Assembly (NCBI GenBank): GCA_001632435.1
Contig: KV423967.1
Coordinates: 1 to 64,000 of the forward strand
Source: Calocera cornea HHB12733
Taxonomy: Eukaryota > Basidiomycota > Dacrymycetes > Dacrymycetales > Dacrymycetaceae
Direction: 5' to 3'
Length of the DNA: 64,000 nucleotides
This document shows, piece after piece, positions 35,207-47,799 of this stretch; within the stretch, counting starts at the first letter, position 1; the number at the start of each line of letters is the position of its first letter. The notes under the pieces are model-generated. The model was given only the letters and a program-made list of their open reading frames with translations. It did no database searches and was not told where the DNA came from. A program made the position numbers and the translations under genes.

Positions 35207-36340
35207 ATGGCGAACCCACGTCAGCGCCGGAAGGCCCGCTCGTCCTCCTATCGCACAGTCAAGACCTCGAATGCAAAGAAGCTCCGGAAACACCCAGGTG
35301 TGTGGAATTTCCAGTTCTTCCAATCCACTTGTTTCAAGCCTCCGATGCCATTATTTCGATGGGCGATCAGCCCCCATTTACCCTCTCGTCATATCGCGTT
35401 CTCGATCCGAGTGAACGTATTCTGATCTGTGTTGATCATCGCAGCGTTGAATGCACCCGATGTGCTGAAGAAGGCATGGAACGTCCACAAGACAGTCAGG
35501 CAAAAGTGCGTAATGCTACCATTAGATATGCAGATCGGCCCGGGCTAATTTGGAGCGCAGCTATGCCGCGCTTGGCCTTGCCCAGTCCCTCGCACCACGT
35601 CCGTCCGGGGGTACGGAAGCCGGTCCTGCACGGCTGCCCGGCTCCTCGTCCGACCAGCCTGAGAACGTCCCGGTCGATGCCACCGCGTCAGCCCCGGACC
35701 AGGACGCGAGCCCTGCAGGGTCCTCTGCGAAGGCCAAACCCCTGAGAAAAGGCTTCGGACGTATCGTACGAGACAAGGACGGGAATGTGGTGGATGTCGT
35801 GCTGGCCGAGGATGAGGAGGATGACGATGTGGAGATGGATGAGGGTACCGGTACGGCTGTGAGTCAGAAGAGGAGGAAGGGCAAGGCGGAGCAGGAGCAG
35901 ACCCCGTGGGGTCCGCCGATGGAGGATTGGGTTCCGGACAGTGCCGCAGTCGCAGAGCGTGTTCTGGGCGCGCAAAAGACAAAGCGGACTGTGATCACGG
36001 ACGGTGCGTGCTCATCGCCTTCGCGATCCTCATTGTCTCATTGAAACTGTACAGAGCTCGAGAAGATGGCTGCCCAGACCACGAAGCTCTCGCGGCACGC
36101 GTCGTCGAACGAGGTGGATCTCCTCCGCGCGCTCATTCAGCAGCACGGGGATGATTTCGATGCGATGGCACGCGATAGGAAGCTCAACCGGTGGCAGAAG
36201 ACGGGGGGTGAATTACGCCGAGCGTGCGTCGTTGTTCCACTCTACTCTCAATGTGGCGGTTCTCATGCGGCTGTTGTTCTAGAATTAAGAAGGCCGGCGG
36301 ACAGGCTGCAATTCTGGCTGCGGCGGTGCCCGAGGCGTGA
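35207..36340 (+). CDS. NOP16: Ribosome biogenesis protein Nop16
   Basis: Nucleolar assembly factor of the 60S pre-ribosome. Exons 35207-35297, 35445-35505, 35561-36003, 36055-36223 and 36283-36340 total 822 nt, giving 273 residues. Family landmarks are the basic N-terminus MANPRQRRKARSSSYRTVKT, then APDVLKKAWNVHKTVRQNYAALGLAQSL (formed only after joining exons 1, 2 and 3), EDWVPDS, and the C-terminal VDLLRALIQQHGDDFDAMARDRKLNRWQKTGGELRRAI spread over exons 4-5. The middle ~100 residues are acidic and disordered (LAEDEEDDDVEMDEG) followed by a basic KRRKGKA, a usual nucleolar-protein mix. Longer than yeast Nop16 because of this insert. Confidence 0.92.
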
Positions 36341-39300
36341 GCTGCGGAGACGGTGTCGTGGCGCACGGAGCAAAAGCCCGCACTGGTCGGGCACATGTCC
36401 TGTATCCCCGCATTTGCATATCCTCCTGGACTTCATTGTCCTGCTGCATGATACCACACGTACTTTCACATGTAACATTGCACTAATGTTGCTATGATCG
36501 ACCGGTAACGCACACGCTACGTCAAGCGACGCATATGTTCTGCGTAGATAGCACGAGGATCGCTCCTTGGCGATCTCTTGAGACCCTCTGGACCGTATGC
36601 ACCGCACCGTAGAAAGTAAGGGTCGTGACGGGTACAGAACACGGCGAAACACCGCGGAAAGCATAATGAGGTCAGGATTCTTCGAGAGCCGCTTTCCATT
36701 CCGGAAGGCCCCCCTTTCAAGTGGGGTGCTTCTGGTCTTCTCCCGGCGGCACGGTGGAATCATCATGCCTTGTCAGTGCACCCTCTGGCAGAAGCCAGAA
36801 GGGGGCCGACGGGATGTGCTTCGGTGCACCGCACCCTTTGCCAGCCAGCGCAGGATCCCACTCTCTTTCCTGGTGAGTGGGCCCTTCCGTCCGACGCTGT
36901 GCACCTTCTGCATTCGGCATGCCGCGTGCCCATCCGCGGACCAGCCCGGCGCGCGCCCAGACTGGGACCGATCTCTGATTCTCCCCGTTAGCGCCGAAGA
37001 TAGGCTCCCACGCGTCGACGGCGCTTTCCTTTTTGCGCCGTCTTCTTTATCAGCCCATGTTTCGCCATCGGAGCCCGCGATCCAGAGGGGCCTCCATCGG
37101 ACGCCGAATGCCGTCATCGTCCTCCCGCGCTCTGGTGCTTGGCCGCTTCTCACGACAGACAGCTGAAACCCGGGGTAGACGCTCCCGCAAAGCCGAAAAA
37201 ATAAGCAGGAGAACCCGTTCTTGGGTTCTTGTGACAATGATCTGACCCAGGCGGTGAATTCGGAAGGGTTCGCGGGGAGGCGGAGCGCCCCCAGAGAATC
37301 GAACGCAACGCAATCGAAGCTGCGGGAAGATGACGGCGGTGGCTTTTCCACCAGATTGCCTCGGGGTGTCCAGGGTAGCTGCGGCCCATTGATTGCGCTG
37401 GGCCGCCCCAGGGTTCCGGGGCGGCCGACCCGCATCGTGTCACCCTTCGCGTGGCCCACGGTGGCTGGAAAAGGCAAGAAAACAGGGTCCCCCGATGGGG
37501 TCTCTCGGTCCTCATCTCGGTGCTTGCGCTTCTCCTTCAACACATTTCTCCCCACACACCGGAAGCCCACGACCGCGTTTCCCGCTGTTTACTTGGAAAC
37601 TGTTAGGTGTGCCCAGTGAAAAAAAAGATAGCCAGGGGAGCCATGCCAAAAAGGCAAAAATCGCAAAACGTCAATCTGTGCCGTTACGCGATACGCGACT
37701 GTCCCCGTCACGCCGGCGTTATGTGAACCCGTACCTCCGGTGGCCGCGCTTGGTTACGTCCCGGCACTGCTTACGGGGCCGGTCGCGTTCACAATGTTGT
37801 TCCGCCCCGTCGCGGGTGGCATTATTGCCAAACGAACGGTCTTTTACAACATGTAGACATCCTAATAGCCGGCCACTGGACCGGCTTTACGTGTAACGGG
37901 CAAGGCGCGACGTATGCGGTAGTGGGCTCGAATTCCGCACTACCACACTTCCCGAACGGCCGCGGGCTTGGGTGCTAGTGTATCGCGCGCGCGCGCACTT
38001 GGATCTTCCGGAGGGGCGCGAGACCCTGTTTCTACCGATGTCGTCGGCCAAGTGTGGCTTGCCAGCGGAGCGCGTGAAAGAAGGAAAAGGGCAGGAATAC
38101 AGATGAGTGATTAGAGTGCGCCGTCCCGGGCGTCCGGGGCGCACTACGCACATACGTCGGCTCGGTTGCCCGTAGCGCAGAGCTAGCTCTCGCTGAAGAA
38201 CGGAGGGTCGCTTTGTGGGCTGGGGCCGTTGTGTGGAGAAGACGGCGGCCGCCCGCGAGAAGCAGGCCCCAAGACGACGGCGATAAAGACGCGCAAGGCA
38301 AATGGCAAATTCAATTTCGGATGGTGCGGCGGCCGACTTCGCAGCACATCCCATTCCTCGACACACCACGGCGCCGGCTCGCCGTCTCGTCCCTTCCGTT
38401 TGCGGCAGGACGCCGCCCCGACATCTGAGATGCCACGGGGTCTGGGAAGGCGAGAGCGCACACGCTCCCGCACGTCAGAGGAGCTTCTGGCGCATGCCTT
38501 TGTGCAGCGATTTTCTCCGTCGTTGTTGCAAATGGCCAGGGGCGGGGAAGCGCGGAGGGAAAATAGAGGCAGAATAGTCGTCAAGGAAAAGCGCATTCCA
38601 GCATGCATTCCAGAGGGATCCTCAGGCCCCATTGCAACCTTAGTTGAGGATGGGCCAAAGAGACAGGGGATAAGCAGAATGAATTATTGCCGGCGGGTGA
38701 GGATGATGGAGGTATCCAGGGGTTGGAGGAGGAATTTGATAGGGTAGCGTTGCCGTGATTCTTGATGTGTGTGGGCAGGAAGAGTGGGCGAATGGGGGGG
38801 ATGCAGGATGCGGGATGAATCGGCTGGTGCCGGCGGCAATAGAAGGCGGCGCGGGAAGAGGAAGAATACCGCCGGCACGGAGGAAGATGATGGGAGGGGG
38901 TGGGATGATGCACTCCCTGCCTCAGGCTGAGGCACTGGGCATTCCGGGAGCGCGAAGGGGGGCTGGAGCGAGTCAGGGTCCCGCCTTTCAATCGGTCACA
39001 CACGAATGCTCGTGATCTGTCAACGGCCAGCCGTCAGCGTCAGTCCCTTGCCGCGCACACTGCACAGGCTGGCCACACAATCATCACTCCCAAGCGTCAT
39101 CCCCCACTCGACAACCCTGAACAGCCCTCGGTGGAATCGCACTGGCCGGCGGGTGTCTGGTGTCTGGTGTCTGATGTCTGCTTGGTCTGGTGTGCGGGGG
39201 GGCACCCACACCCGGGGGGGTGCCCGCACCGCGCATATGCTGCTATTCATTCTCGAGAAATCGTCGCCCGGCTTGGGCCGTCCTCCCATATGCGATTCCA

Positions 39301-40154
39301 TGATTCGTGCGTCTCGAGCATCGACCTAATGCCTCCGCGGGTGGTGGTGCCCTGCCCTCCCCCCCCCCTCCCTGTCAGGTCAGCAAACTGATGATTCGTC
39401 CGAACCCGCACGCGCGATATTCTCCCTTCGTCCAGCGGCCAGCCCAACAATATTGCGCACAAACCACGCGCTGTCTGTTCCACAATCTGGCCTCCCGAGT
39501 GCTCGCCTATCTAGCCCCCCGGCTTCTGCCCTCCTCTCCCCTCCTCTCGCCCTTCGCACCTTCTTCTGCCTTCCACACACGATCCTCCCCTCCCTCCCTC
39601 CCCCTCGAACGATGAGTCTGCGGTCCCCATCGGGCGAACACCAGATCACCAGATAGCATTAGCGCGTCACCCTCTGCTTCTCGCCAACTCCCTCCTCCCC
39701 TCCCTGCATACACACACACACACGCCCAGCTGTATAAATCTCTCCCCACTCCCCTTACCCCACTGCTCCCGCCGCACGTCCTCACCCCCCATCCCCCGCC
39801 CCCCGCCTCCCTCCCTGCCTGTCTCACGTTGCCACACCCCGGCCCAGTTCCCATTTGGGTTCAAACCAATAAGCACCCGCGCCTCCCAGACCCGTACCGG
39901 TCCATTCCCAACCCCGGTGCCCACTTGCATAACGTACACCGACCGAGCCCTTGCATTGCATACATACATCCACACACGCCCTACCCTTCCTCATCACCGT
40001 GTCCCCGCTCGATCAGCAACCGCGCTCGCCGTCCTTCTTCTCTTCTTCTTCTTCTTCTTCTACGCATTCCCCTTCCCTCCCATCGCGGCATCACCCGTCC
40101 TTCCGGGCCCTTCTGCTCCCATCGTCGCCCTCCCGCCGGCAACAAGTCAGCCCG
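36341..40154. other. Large GC-rich intergenic region
   Basis: About 3.8 kb with no gene I can support. From 36700 to 38700 it is very GC- and CpG-rich, with several open frames that are probably compositional. The longest is a 265-codon frame on the minus strand at 36773-37570. A GTAGTG/CACTAC hairpin lies near 37917-37946. From about 39500 onward there are strong pyrimidine tracts, a CACACA run (39711-39724) and TCT/CTT runs (40030-40062). These fit the promoter and long 5' leader of the Zn2Cys6 gene downstream. Confidence 0.5.
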
Positions 40155-43100
40155 ATGCCCCCAGCCCGCGGCAGCGGCCACCCGCGTCCCTCCTCGCACG
40201 GCTATAACCCCTACGCCCCCCCGCCCGCGCAAGGCCAAGGGCACCACCCCCAGCAGCCCCGCACCCACCTCTCCCCCGCCGAGCACTCGCCCTACCAGCT
40301 CCCCCAGGGCCCCTTCGGCAACTCCTCTCTCCCCGCCGAGCCCTCCCCGGACACAAGCATCCAGTTCACATTCCCCCCAAGCGACGAGGAGACAAAGCCG
40401 ATCATCCCCCTCGCCGGGCACTACCTCCCGCCCATGACCCATCTCCCCCACCAGCACCTGCACAACCAGCACCAGCAGCACGACTACGCGCAGTCGAGCA
40501 TGGCTGCCGAGGTGATGGAGGACGAGCAGTCCGGGTCTGGCGAGGTGGGTGGGAGCACCTCTCGGAGCGGCGTGCGCGGCTCGGCCAGCAGCAAGCGGGC
40601 CCAGCAGACCCAGAGGCAGCAGTTCACCGCGTGCGGGGCGTGCAGGCTCAGACGGTGAGCGGCTTCCTTCTTCCGTTGCGCCTACAAACCAGGGCCCTGA
40701 CATTGCCTGCCCTTGCTTTGCTCCCTCCCCGCGATCAGGGTCAAATGCGACCTCAAGGACGTCGCCATGACCCGCTTGCCCGACAGCTCTGAACCGCTCT
40801 CGTGCACTAATTGCCGACAGAGGGTACTCTTGTGCATCGACGAGTACGCAAAAAAACCCGCAAAGATGATGCGCCGTGGACGACGGCTCCAGGAGGCACA
40901 GTGAGTCCGACCTCCCCTGCACAGCAGTAGCATCCGTGCTCATGCATGCCCTATCAGGCGGATATACGGGCTAGGTTCGGACTCCCAATCGTCCTCCCCG
41001 ACCGGGGCGACTTTCGGGCAGAACGCCCGGAAGGCCAGCATCATCCCTGCGCTCCAGCCGTCATTCTTCAAGTCCGAGTTCTTCCGCCATTTCTACTTCC
41101 AGCGTGCGTATAGGCACCTCCCCTCCCCGCCCCGCCCCGTCTGACCGCATATACCCAGGCCCGATCGTCGATTCCTCGGAATTCAACTCCTTCTGCGAGC
41201 CGACCGGCATGGGCCTGCTCGGCGAGGCCGGCGACCTCGTAGCAAAGTGCCTCGTCATCTGGGCAGCGAGCTACGGCGTCGACCCCGCGGGGCACGTCTT
41301 CTCGGACACGCGGGACGACCTCAAGCAGCGCATGGACAAGTGCAAGCCGATGGTGCAGGAGGTGCTGGACGAGATCGACCGCCGGGGGTGCCTCAGGAAG
41401 CTCAGCTGGGACCATGTCAGGCTCATGTGCTTGCTGTTACCGCTCACGCTGGGTGCGTTTTCCTTATTATGCTACATGGTTACGATCTGATGCGTGTATG
41501 CGGCAGATACCCTCACGACGCATGCAAGGAACGCCATGTACAGGGCGGCGCTGTCGCAGGCGTACGAGCTCTCGAGACCTACCGTCGACCCAGTACGGGT
41601 TGACCGGTCCATGGAGCTCGTCACCTTTCTCAAGCTCAGGATCCTGTGGTATGTCTTGGTGTTCGAGGGTAAGCGCACTCTAGTCATATGGTCTCGTGGA
41701 TGCTCATATTATGCAGGCGTCAAAACCGCTCTCTACGGAAACCCGTTGCTGCTTGATGAGGAGGTCTGGAAGGGATGCCTGCCCGTGCCCCGCCCGACGC
41801 CATTCGAGAGCGGTCCCAATGGCGTCCACCCGCCAGGCACGACCCCGGCTCCCAGAACGCGGCCAGCTGGTCGAAGCAACGCCCAGCCCGCCACCCACAA
41901 CGCGGTCACCCGGACGTCGTATGTCCCCGCGGACGACCTTTCCGCCCTCTGGGGGTACGCGCTCCCACCCGTGGACGCGTCCTTCGCCTGCCGGCGGATC
42001 CACGCCGAGCTAACGTGCGACCGCGCCCAGTCGCGCTCGACCGTCGACCCGAAGGCGGTGCAGAAGATCTGGGAGCTGCTCGAGCGCTGCTGGGCCGAGT
42101 TTGAGGACCTCAAGAGTGTGGGCCCGCTCAACGTGGGTGACGGCGCTGGGTTCGGGGGCTCGGTCAACATTCTCCCCGAGGAGGAGAGGGCGATGCTCGC
42201 TTCGCGGTGGCAGGTAAGCATTCATTATCTGATGTGCTCCGATGTGACTTGCTGAGCGTAACCCGGAATCATTTAGATTTTCCTTGTTGAGTGTCGTGAG
42301 TGATTATCTCTCGCTAGGGGCGAACCGTGCTGACTGGGTGCTGCCACGTACAGATGTCGTCGTGCTGGATGCCCTGAAAGCGCGGCTCATGAAGCTCAGC
42401 GAGGCCAAGCCGGACGCGGTCATCACTTCTGAATCGTCACCCCTTACCTCCCCGGTCGAGCCATCCCATTCCGAGTTCACAAATGTCCAGCAGCTCGTGG
42501 CCATCGCGAAGAACCATTGTGCACGTGCGGCCGAGCGCGGAATCGCCATGCTGCCGTGGCTGCTGAGCACCAACCTGTTCCAGCACGACTCGACCCTCGT
42601 CTGCCGCGGCGTCTTCCTGGCTGCACGGTTCGTCCTTGAGGAGCATCGGGCGCAGGACGATGAAGTCTCCCTCTGCCTTCAAGCACTCGAGCGGATGCAC
42701 TGGTCGTTCGGGGACAGCATGGAGCTGGATACCAAGCTGCGGGAGATGATCGACGTCGAAAACGAGAGGCGGCAGAGGCTCTCACAACCTCAGCCCATGG
42801 CCCAGCCCATGCAGACCAGCACCAACTCCATGGGAGCTTGGTCCGACTACTCCCCAGAACTGGCCCAGCCCAGCGCATTCACCTCCGGCTACGCCGTCCC
42901 GGACGACTACCAGTTCAGCGGGACCATCGGCGGCAACCTCCCTGGCACGTACGGTGCCTTCACCCAGGTTCCTGTTCTGGCGTCTGCCAACGTGCACATG
43001 TACACTGCTCCGCCCCAGGACGGCGCAGGAGGTGCGATATATCCTCAAGAGCCGATGACGGGCGGTGACCATGCGTCGTATCATGAGCAGATCAACGGTG

Positions 43101-43522
43101 GGCCTGGCCAGCAGGTCAACGGTGGTTCTGGCCAGCCGACCCCGGACTCGGTCGGTGAAGCGCATCCTTTTGCGTACTCTGTCGGCGGCGTGGGCCCGGG
43201 CGGATCGTCAACTTCTCCCTCCACCGTCCACAACTCCCGCCCCACCTCGTCTCATCAGTCTTTCCATGGCTATTCCCAGCTCGACTCGTTCAACCTGCAT
43301 ACTCCCACCGGCTCGGCCTTCCCACCATTCGCATCCCCCAACAGCATCGGCCAGGGCAGTGCCATGCAATTTGTCGTCCAGGAGCTTGACTCGGCCCAGA
43401 CGTTCCAACACCCCTTCAGCCCCGAACATCCTACCCCATCAAAACCGAACTTCACCGAAGCCCAACTGCAGTATCCATATGACCCCACGCTCTACAATAC
43501 GTCGCCCTACTTGCCCTATTGA
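40155..43522 (+). CDS. Zn2Cys6 transcription factor, basidiomycete long-linker type
   Basis: Nuclear fungal-type regulator. The zinc cluster is CGACRLRRVKC, an 18-residue linker, then CTNCRQRVLLC; both halves have the C-x2-C-x6-C spacing, split by an intron at 40655-40738 inside the first half. It is followed by the basic MMRRGRRLQ region. An N-terminal Pro/Gln/His-rich region of ~160 residues precedes the finger. The central part (SEFFRHFYFQRPIVDSSEF, LRILWYVLVFEGVKTALYGNP, NLFQHDSTLVCRGVFLAARFVLEE) fits the fungal transcription-factor middle homology region. The C-terminal ~250 residues are Gln/Pro/Ser/Gly-rich, probably activating, with an imperfect QVNGGSGQ repeat. ATG 40155 is preferred; an in-frame ATG at 39951 would add a Ser/Pro-rich stretch that looks like translated 5' UTR. 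Target genes unknown. Confidence 0.87.
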
Positions 43523-44056
43523 ACACAACAAACGCATAACCGTCTCAAGCCTCTGTCTTCCTCAACTTGCTCCATTGTTCTATCGCGTGCTCCATTGCTC
43601 TATCGCGTGCTCCAGGTATCCTTAAAGGTCATTTAGTGCTATTCCTCCTCAAACGCCTCAAAACCCTATATCGCTAGCTCCCATCGTGTCTCACTACACA
43701 CGTCCGCATTGACACTACGAAGCACGGACGATGCATCACGCTATCTATCCATCCTTGCATTGTTCTTCTTGTATCCTAGATGATCGCGATCGACGGGCCT
43801 GAAACTACTGTAAATGCTTTGTAATGATACTCATACCAGTGTGTGTTTGCAATAATGTACACGATGCAAACATCTGACCATCGCTAACGCACCGCGAAGT
43901 TTCCTGCACTTGTGGAAGGCTCTTTGGATAAGATTAACGTAAAACAGTTCCAATGATTAGAGATACATGGTATCTAATACAACAGAAACCCCATTAGAAT
44001 CTAGGTAGATACCGTAATGCACACCATCGTGTTTCACAAGCGACATCATCCGCTCA
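43523..44056. other. Convergent 3' spacer
   Basis: Separates two convergent regulator genes. CTCCATTGTTCTATCGCGTG is partly repeated near 43570-43612. No gene or element is seen. Confidence 0.5.
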
Positions 44057-47000
44057 TTACGGTGTGAATCCAGTAGGTCCAAACTCCCAGTTCAGCGGCA
44101 CTGTGTCGTTGAACAGACTAGCCCATTGCTGAAGATCCTCGTACGACGTCGGAGACGGTAGAGCCCCGGCTTGAGCGGTTCCATCAAGATACTCGCTCGA
44201 GACAGGCATCGTGTACAAGTCGGCGAACGGGTCAGACAGGGGTAAGCCCGATACACTGGTTGCCATGCTGGTCGCAATCGACGGTACAGACCGTACAGGA
44301 GGATGAAAGGCTGGTGCTTCCGGCGCGTTGGGATTAGGCGGCGCCAGCGCCTGCTCCTGCAGATCTGAGGCATATCCCGGAGCCGGGCGTTTGCCACTTG
44401 TGGCACTTTGATAAGCACCTCCCGGCATGTCGGTAAAGTCTGGATTGGTGCTGAGTTGGATGGATGCCGGAGTTGGTGGGGCGAAAGAAGACGAAGACGG
44501 CTCGGCACTGGACCGAATGCTAGACACTGGAAGCGCCACGCCAGATTGCTGTGAGGGCCGCGAGGCTAAGCTGGACTTTAAGGCAGTGAATCGCGCATGC
44601 TGCTCCTCCAGGTACTTGATTAGATCGGCCATATCTGCCCACGACCAACCCAACGAACGCCAGGTACTCAGCAGCCATCCGATTTCTTGTATCTTCGTGT
44701 CGAGCGGGAAGTCTAGGGCGCCGCCTTCCTCTGTCGACGGTATTGCGCAGAGGATCTCGGAAAAGAGAGGGAATGTCTCGTACACCATGTGCACACCCGT
44801 CATGATACCCAAACCCGTTCGTGCAGATAATGAGTTTTGCATCGCCTGGCACGGGTATTAGTAGCTGGGACTGGCCATCGCCTCGGTTCCACACACCCAA
44901 AGGATAGATACCAACTCTCTGGCACATTTCTGCATCCGACCATCCGCTTCGTGCTTAAGCTGCAATAGTCTGGATCTCCGCTTCTCGTGTTCTGAGATAC
45001 CAAAGTTCGTAATGTCGTCTAAGGGAACCAGTGTGGCGTGCTCCAGTCGGTCGTTAAGGGTCTGCAGCTCTTGCTTCACCCCACGATGTACCAAAAAGTC
45101 AACAAATATGCAACCAAGAGACATCGTGCGGCAGTCTAGAAGCTGTCTGAGTGGGAGATTCATGATATATGGAAGTGGAACTTTACAGAATTTGAAGAAA
45201 TTATGACCAGGACGTTTGAAGGTGAAAAATTGAGACAGATGTGCTTGCATCAGTTTGATGCATCTATGGCACGATCAGTGATGCCCGACTGCAAACTACA
45301 CATAACATACGCTTTGGTATCATCAAGATCCTTATACAGCTCCCAGAGGAAATTGTCCGCAAACGGATCGTCACGAGGCTCGGGTACAGGTGCTTCCCTC
45401 GCCATCCGAATCGCGAACTGTCGCGTCAGCTGGGCTACGTGATCCCAGATCCTTATCACAGGATCCCATACCAGGATATCGCCGTTGAGAGCTTTTGCAA
45501 ATTCGACCATCGTCGGAAGACCTAGAGTCATCGCTCTTCCGCAGAGTATTTGGACATCCCGGTCTCGTCTATTGTGGTAGTCAGACCTGATCCACTGCGA
45601 ATGAATAAAGTACGTACAGTCGAGGCTCCCGGCCGGCGACGGCGGCCTGCAGCGTGTCGCGTAACTGAAAGAGTTCCAATCAGCATACATCCGCATGTCC
45701 AAACCGATGATAGACGCACATATAGCATCCATCCCAGTCCGCCACCCTGCAGCTCGATATACTCGTCCCGCGTATTCCCCTCCTCCGACAACGTCCGTGC
45801 GTGGCCAAGTGCTGCAGTCCGAAACGGTCGCCCTCTCCGACGCGTTGCATCGCCGTCTGAATTGACATATTAGATAGCGATACGAGTGAGAGCGAGCATT
45901 GCACTCACGATCGACCAACATCTCTAGCAACAGCAGAATTACAATGCTCTCTAAAAGAATGTCAATTATTCGATCCAGTCAGCGCGTTGTGGGTACATAC
46001 CATTACATTCCACTCGAAACACCCCATGCTCGTCGGCTATCCTCACAGCACGGTCCACAAGGCTCTTGCAAAGTGCGGCTCGCTGTCGCCCCCAATCTAT
46101 GCGGGTATGAGGCACAGTTCCAGAACCCCTGGATTTGCCTACTTACGGATGAAGTTAACCTCCTCCTGGTCGATTTTATTCAGAGCTGGCGCTCCCGGCC
46201 CCAAAATCGCGGGTGAGTTTGATGCGTACGCTCCGTATGCGATCAAGGCATGGGCAAGTACCTATGGGCATATGAGCCGAATGCGGTGACGCTAAACGTG
46301 TTCCCACGCACCCCTCCCATGCCCGCCATCTGCTCCGGTCGTCGACCAGCCTTCTCGAACTGTTCTCGGAAGTTCTTCCATCTGTACAGCGGCAGTGGGT
46401 AATGCGTCAAGCTGAAATACACTACAGAAAACGCCGCACGTTTGGATGACTGTGGGACTACCCATATGCTGAACCTGAAACACACCTTCGATCAAGTGAC
46501 TGCTCAGCGTGCTCACAATCTCCGAGAGGGAAAGTCGAGCGTCGGTCGAGTCGTTCGTAAGTGGTCGCGCCGTCATGCTGTCAAATCCTCTTAAATCGAA
46601 GCTATCGTCATCTGAAGCTGGTGTGACAGGGGCAGTTCGGGAGTAGGGGATGAGGCTGCCTCGACTGCTTTCGCCTGCATTGTGGGTGCCATCCCCGAAG
46701 AGCTCCCTAGGCCGGATTAGCACGAAGAAGGCGCATATATGATCATGCCGCTCACTTCGCTTGTTCTATTCGCTTTCCCGTGCGTGGTTTCTTTCGCTTT
46801 GGACCGGCGGTAGTGCAGCTATTAGAGCGTAAACGTTATGGCACAATGCGCAAGTAGGCATACGAACTGGATGCCTTTCTCGACGCATTTCGCGCATGGT
46901 ACGTCTTCACTATCGCGCTCGCATTTTACGCGTCGCACTGTTCACATCAATGAACTTGCCAACGTCCTGCAGACCACATGCTCACGTTTGCAGGTATCGC

Positions 47001-47067
47001 AGCTGGAATACAACTTGCGCTTCTTGCCAGCGATCTCATCCGTGACTTCTGGGGGCGAGTTCGACAT
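44057..47067 (-). CDS. Zn2Cys6 transcription factor, family copy A
   Basis: First of three minus-strand paralogs. About a dozen exons. Exon 1 (from ATG at 47065-47067) encodes MSNSPPEVTDEIAGKKRKLYSSCDTCK; the spliced cluster reads CDTCKLRRVKC, 8 residues, then CAKCVEKGIQ and the sixth Cys in CTTAGPKRKKPRTGKRIEQAK. Conserved middle segments are STLSSHLIEG, LYRWKNFREQFEKAGRRPEQMAGMGGV, LAHALIAYGAYASNSPAILGPGAP, ESIVILLLLEMLVDR, DEYIELQGGGLGWMLY, LVWDPVIRIWDHVAQLTRQFAIRMA and CKSLVDRAV. The last exon (44057 to about 44842) has IGWLLSTWRSLGWSWADMADLIKYLEEQH and then a Ser/Pro-rich tail, presumably activating. The intron after the fifth Cys needs a GTTCGT donor where copies B and C have GTACGT and GTGCGT. 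No premature stop in the spliced frame. Confidence 0.82.
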
Positions 47068-47799
47068 GGTGGGTGGCTCTCAGTGGTCACCGCTCGGGGT
47101 ATACAGTCTCGATCGATCCCCGGCGGTGCACGGCAGACAGCAGATATAGCAAGCAGCCTGCAACGCAGCGGGCTATACGTGCGCAGTCGGTTGGAACGCG
47201 ATGGCGCGACTAGGCGAGATGGGTACAAGTAGGGTAGGACCCGATGAACCCATGTGTTACTACTGTGGTGGCACAGCATTTGGTCATGGCCTGGTGCACA
47301 CGGCCCGTTCTCACCTGCCGAGGTCGACTTTGATCACGGCATCTCGCCATCAGTAATCGTATCCTGCTGTGCTTTGACTTCCCGCATCACCTTCAGTACG
47401 ATTTTCTGCCGGCGCAGTTAAGAATCTTCAATGGCGTGTTCAGACGCATGATTCCGTCCCCAAGCGGTGACTCCCGCAGTGTAGTTACATAATCGGTAAG
47501 CAAACTGGACCTGATAGGCTTCTGGGTTTGACAGCCTCTCATCTGAACATGCGGATATCTGGCTTCCTCGTCAGCGGCTGTATAGAACAGGCGCACCCTT
47601 GTGCAAAGGGAACGGCCACGAACGTCCAACCAGGCTTCGCTGCAATCGCGGGCACCGATGCCGCGGCTGCCGCGAAATGCATACATACCGACAACCGACG
47701 GTTCCACCTTCGACTCGGTCTTTCCTTCCAAACAAGTACAAATAGTACAAAACACGTGCTTTGGCCCCATCGACCACCGTGGCGACGGTCCAGCCTTAT
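47068..47799. other. Spacer upstream of regulator A
   Basis: Contains the 15-bp element GGACCCGATGAACCC at 47237-47251, also found upstream of copy B. Minus-strand open frames at 47393-47770 show no recognisable motif and lie just beyond the cupin stop codon. Confidence 0.5.
47227..47251. promoter_or_regulatory. Conserved upstream element of regulator A
   Basis: AAGTAGGGT, a two-base AG-containing spacer, then GGACCCGATGAACCC. The same block occurs upstream of regulator B at 59339-59364, both ending about 170-180 bp from the predicted ATG. Confidence 0.6.

Noticed and set aside
37917..37946. GGTAGTG/CACTACC hairpin with a GGCTCGAATTCC loop
   Set aside because: Loop only superficially resembles a tRNA T-arm; no other tRNA part around it.
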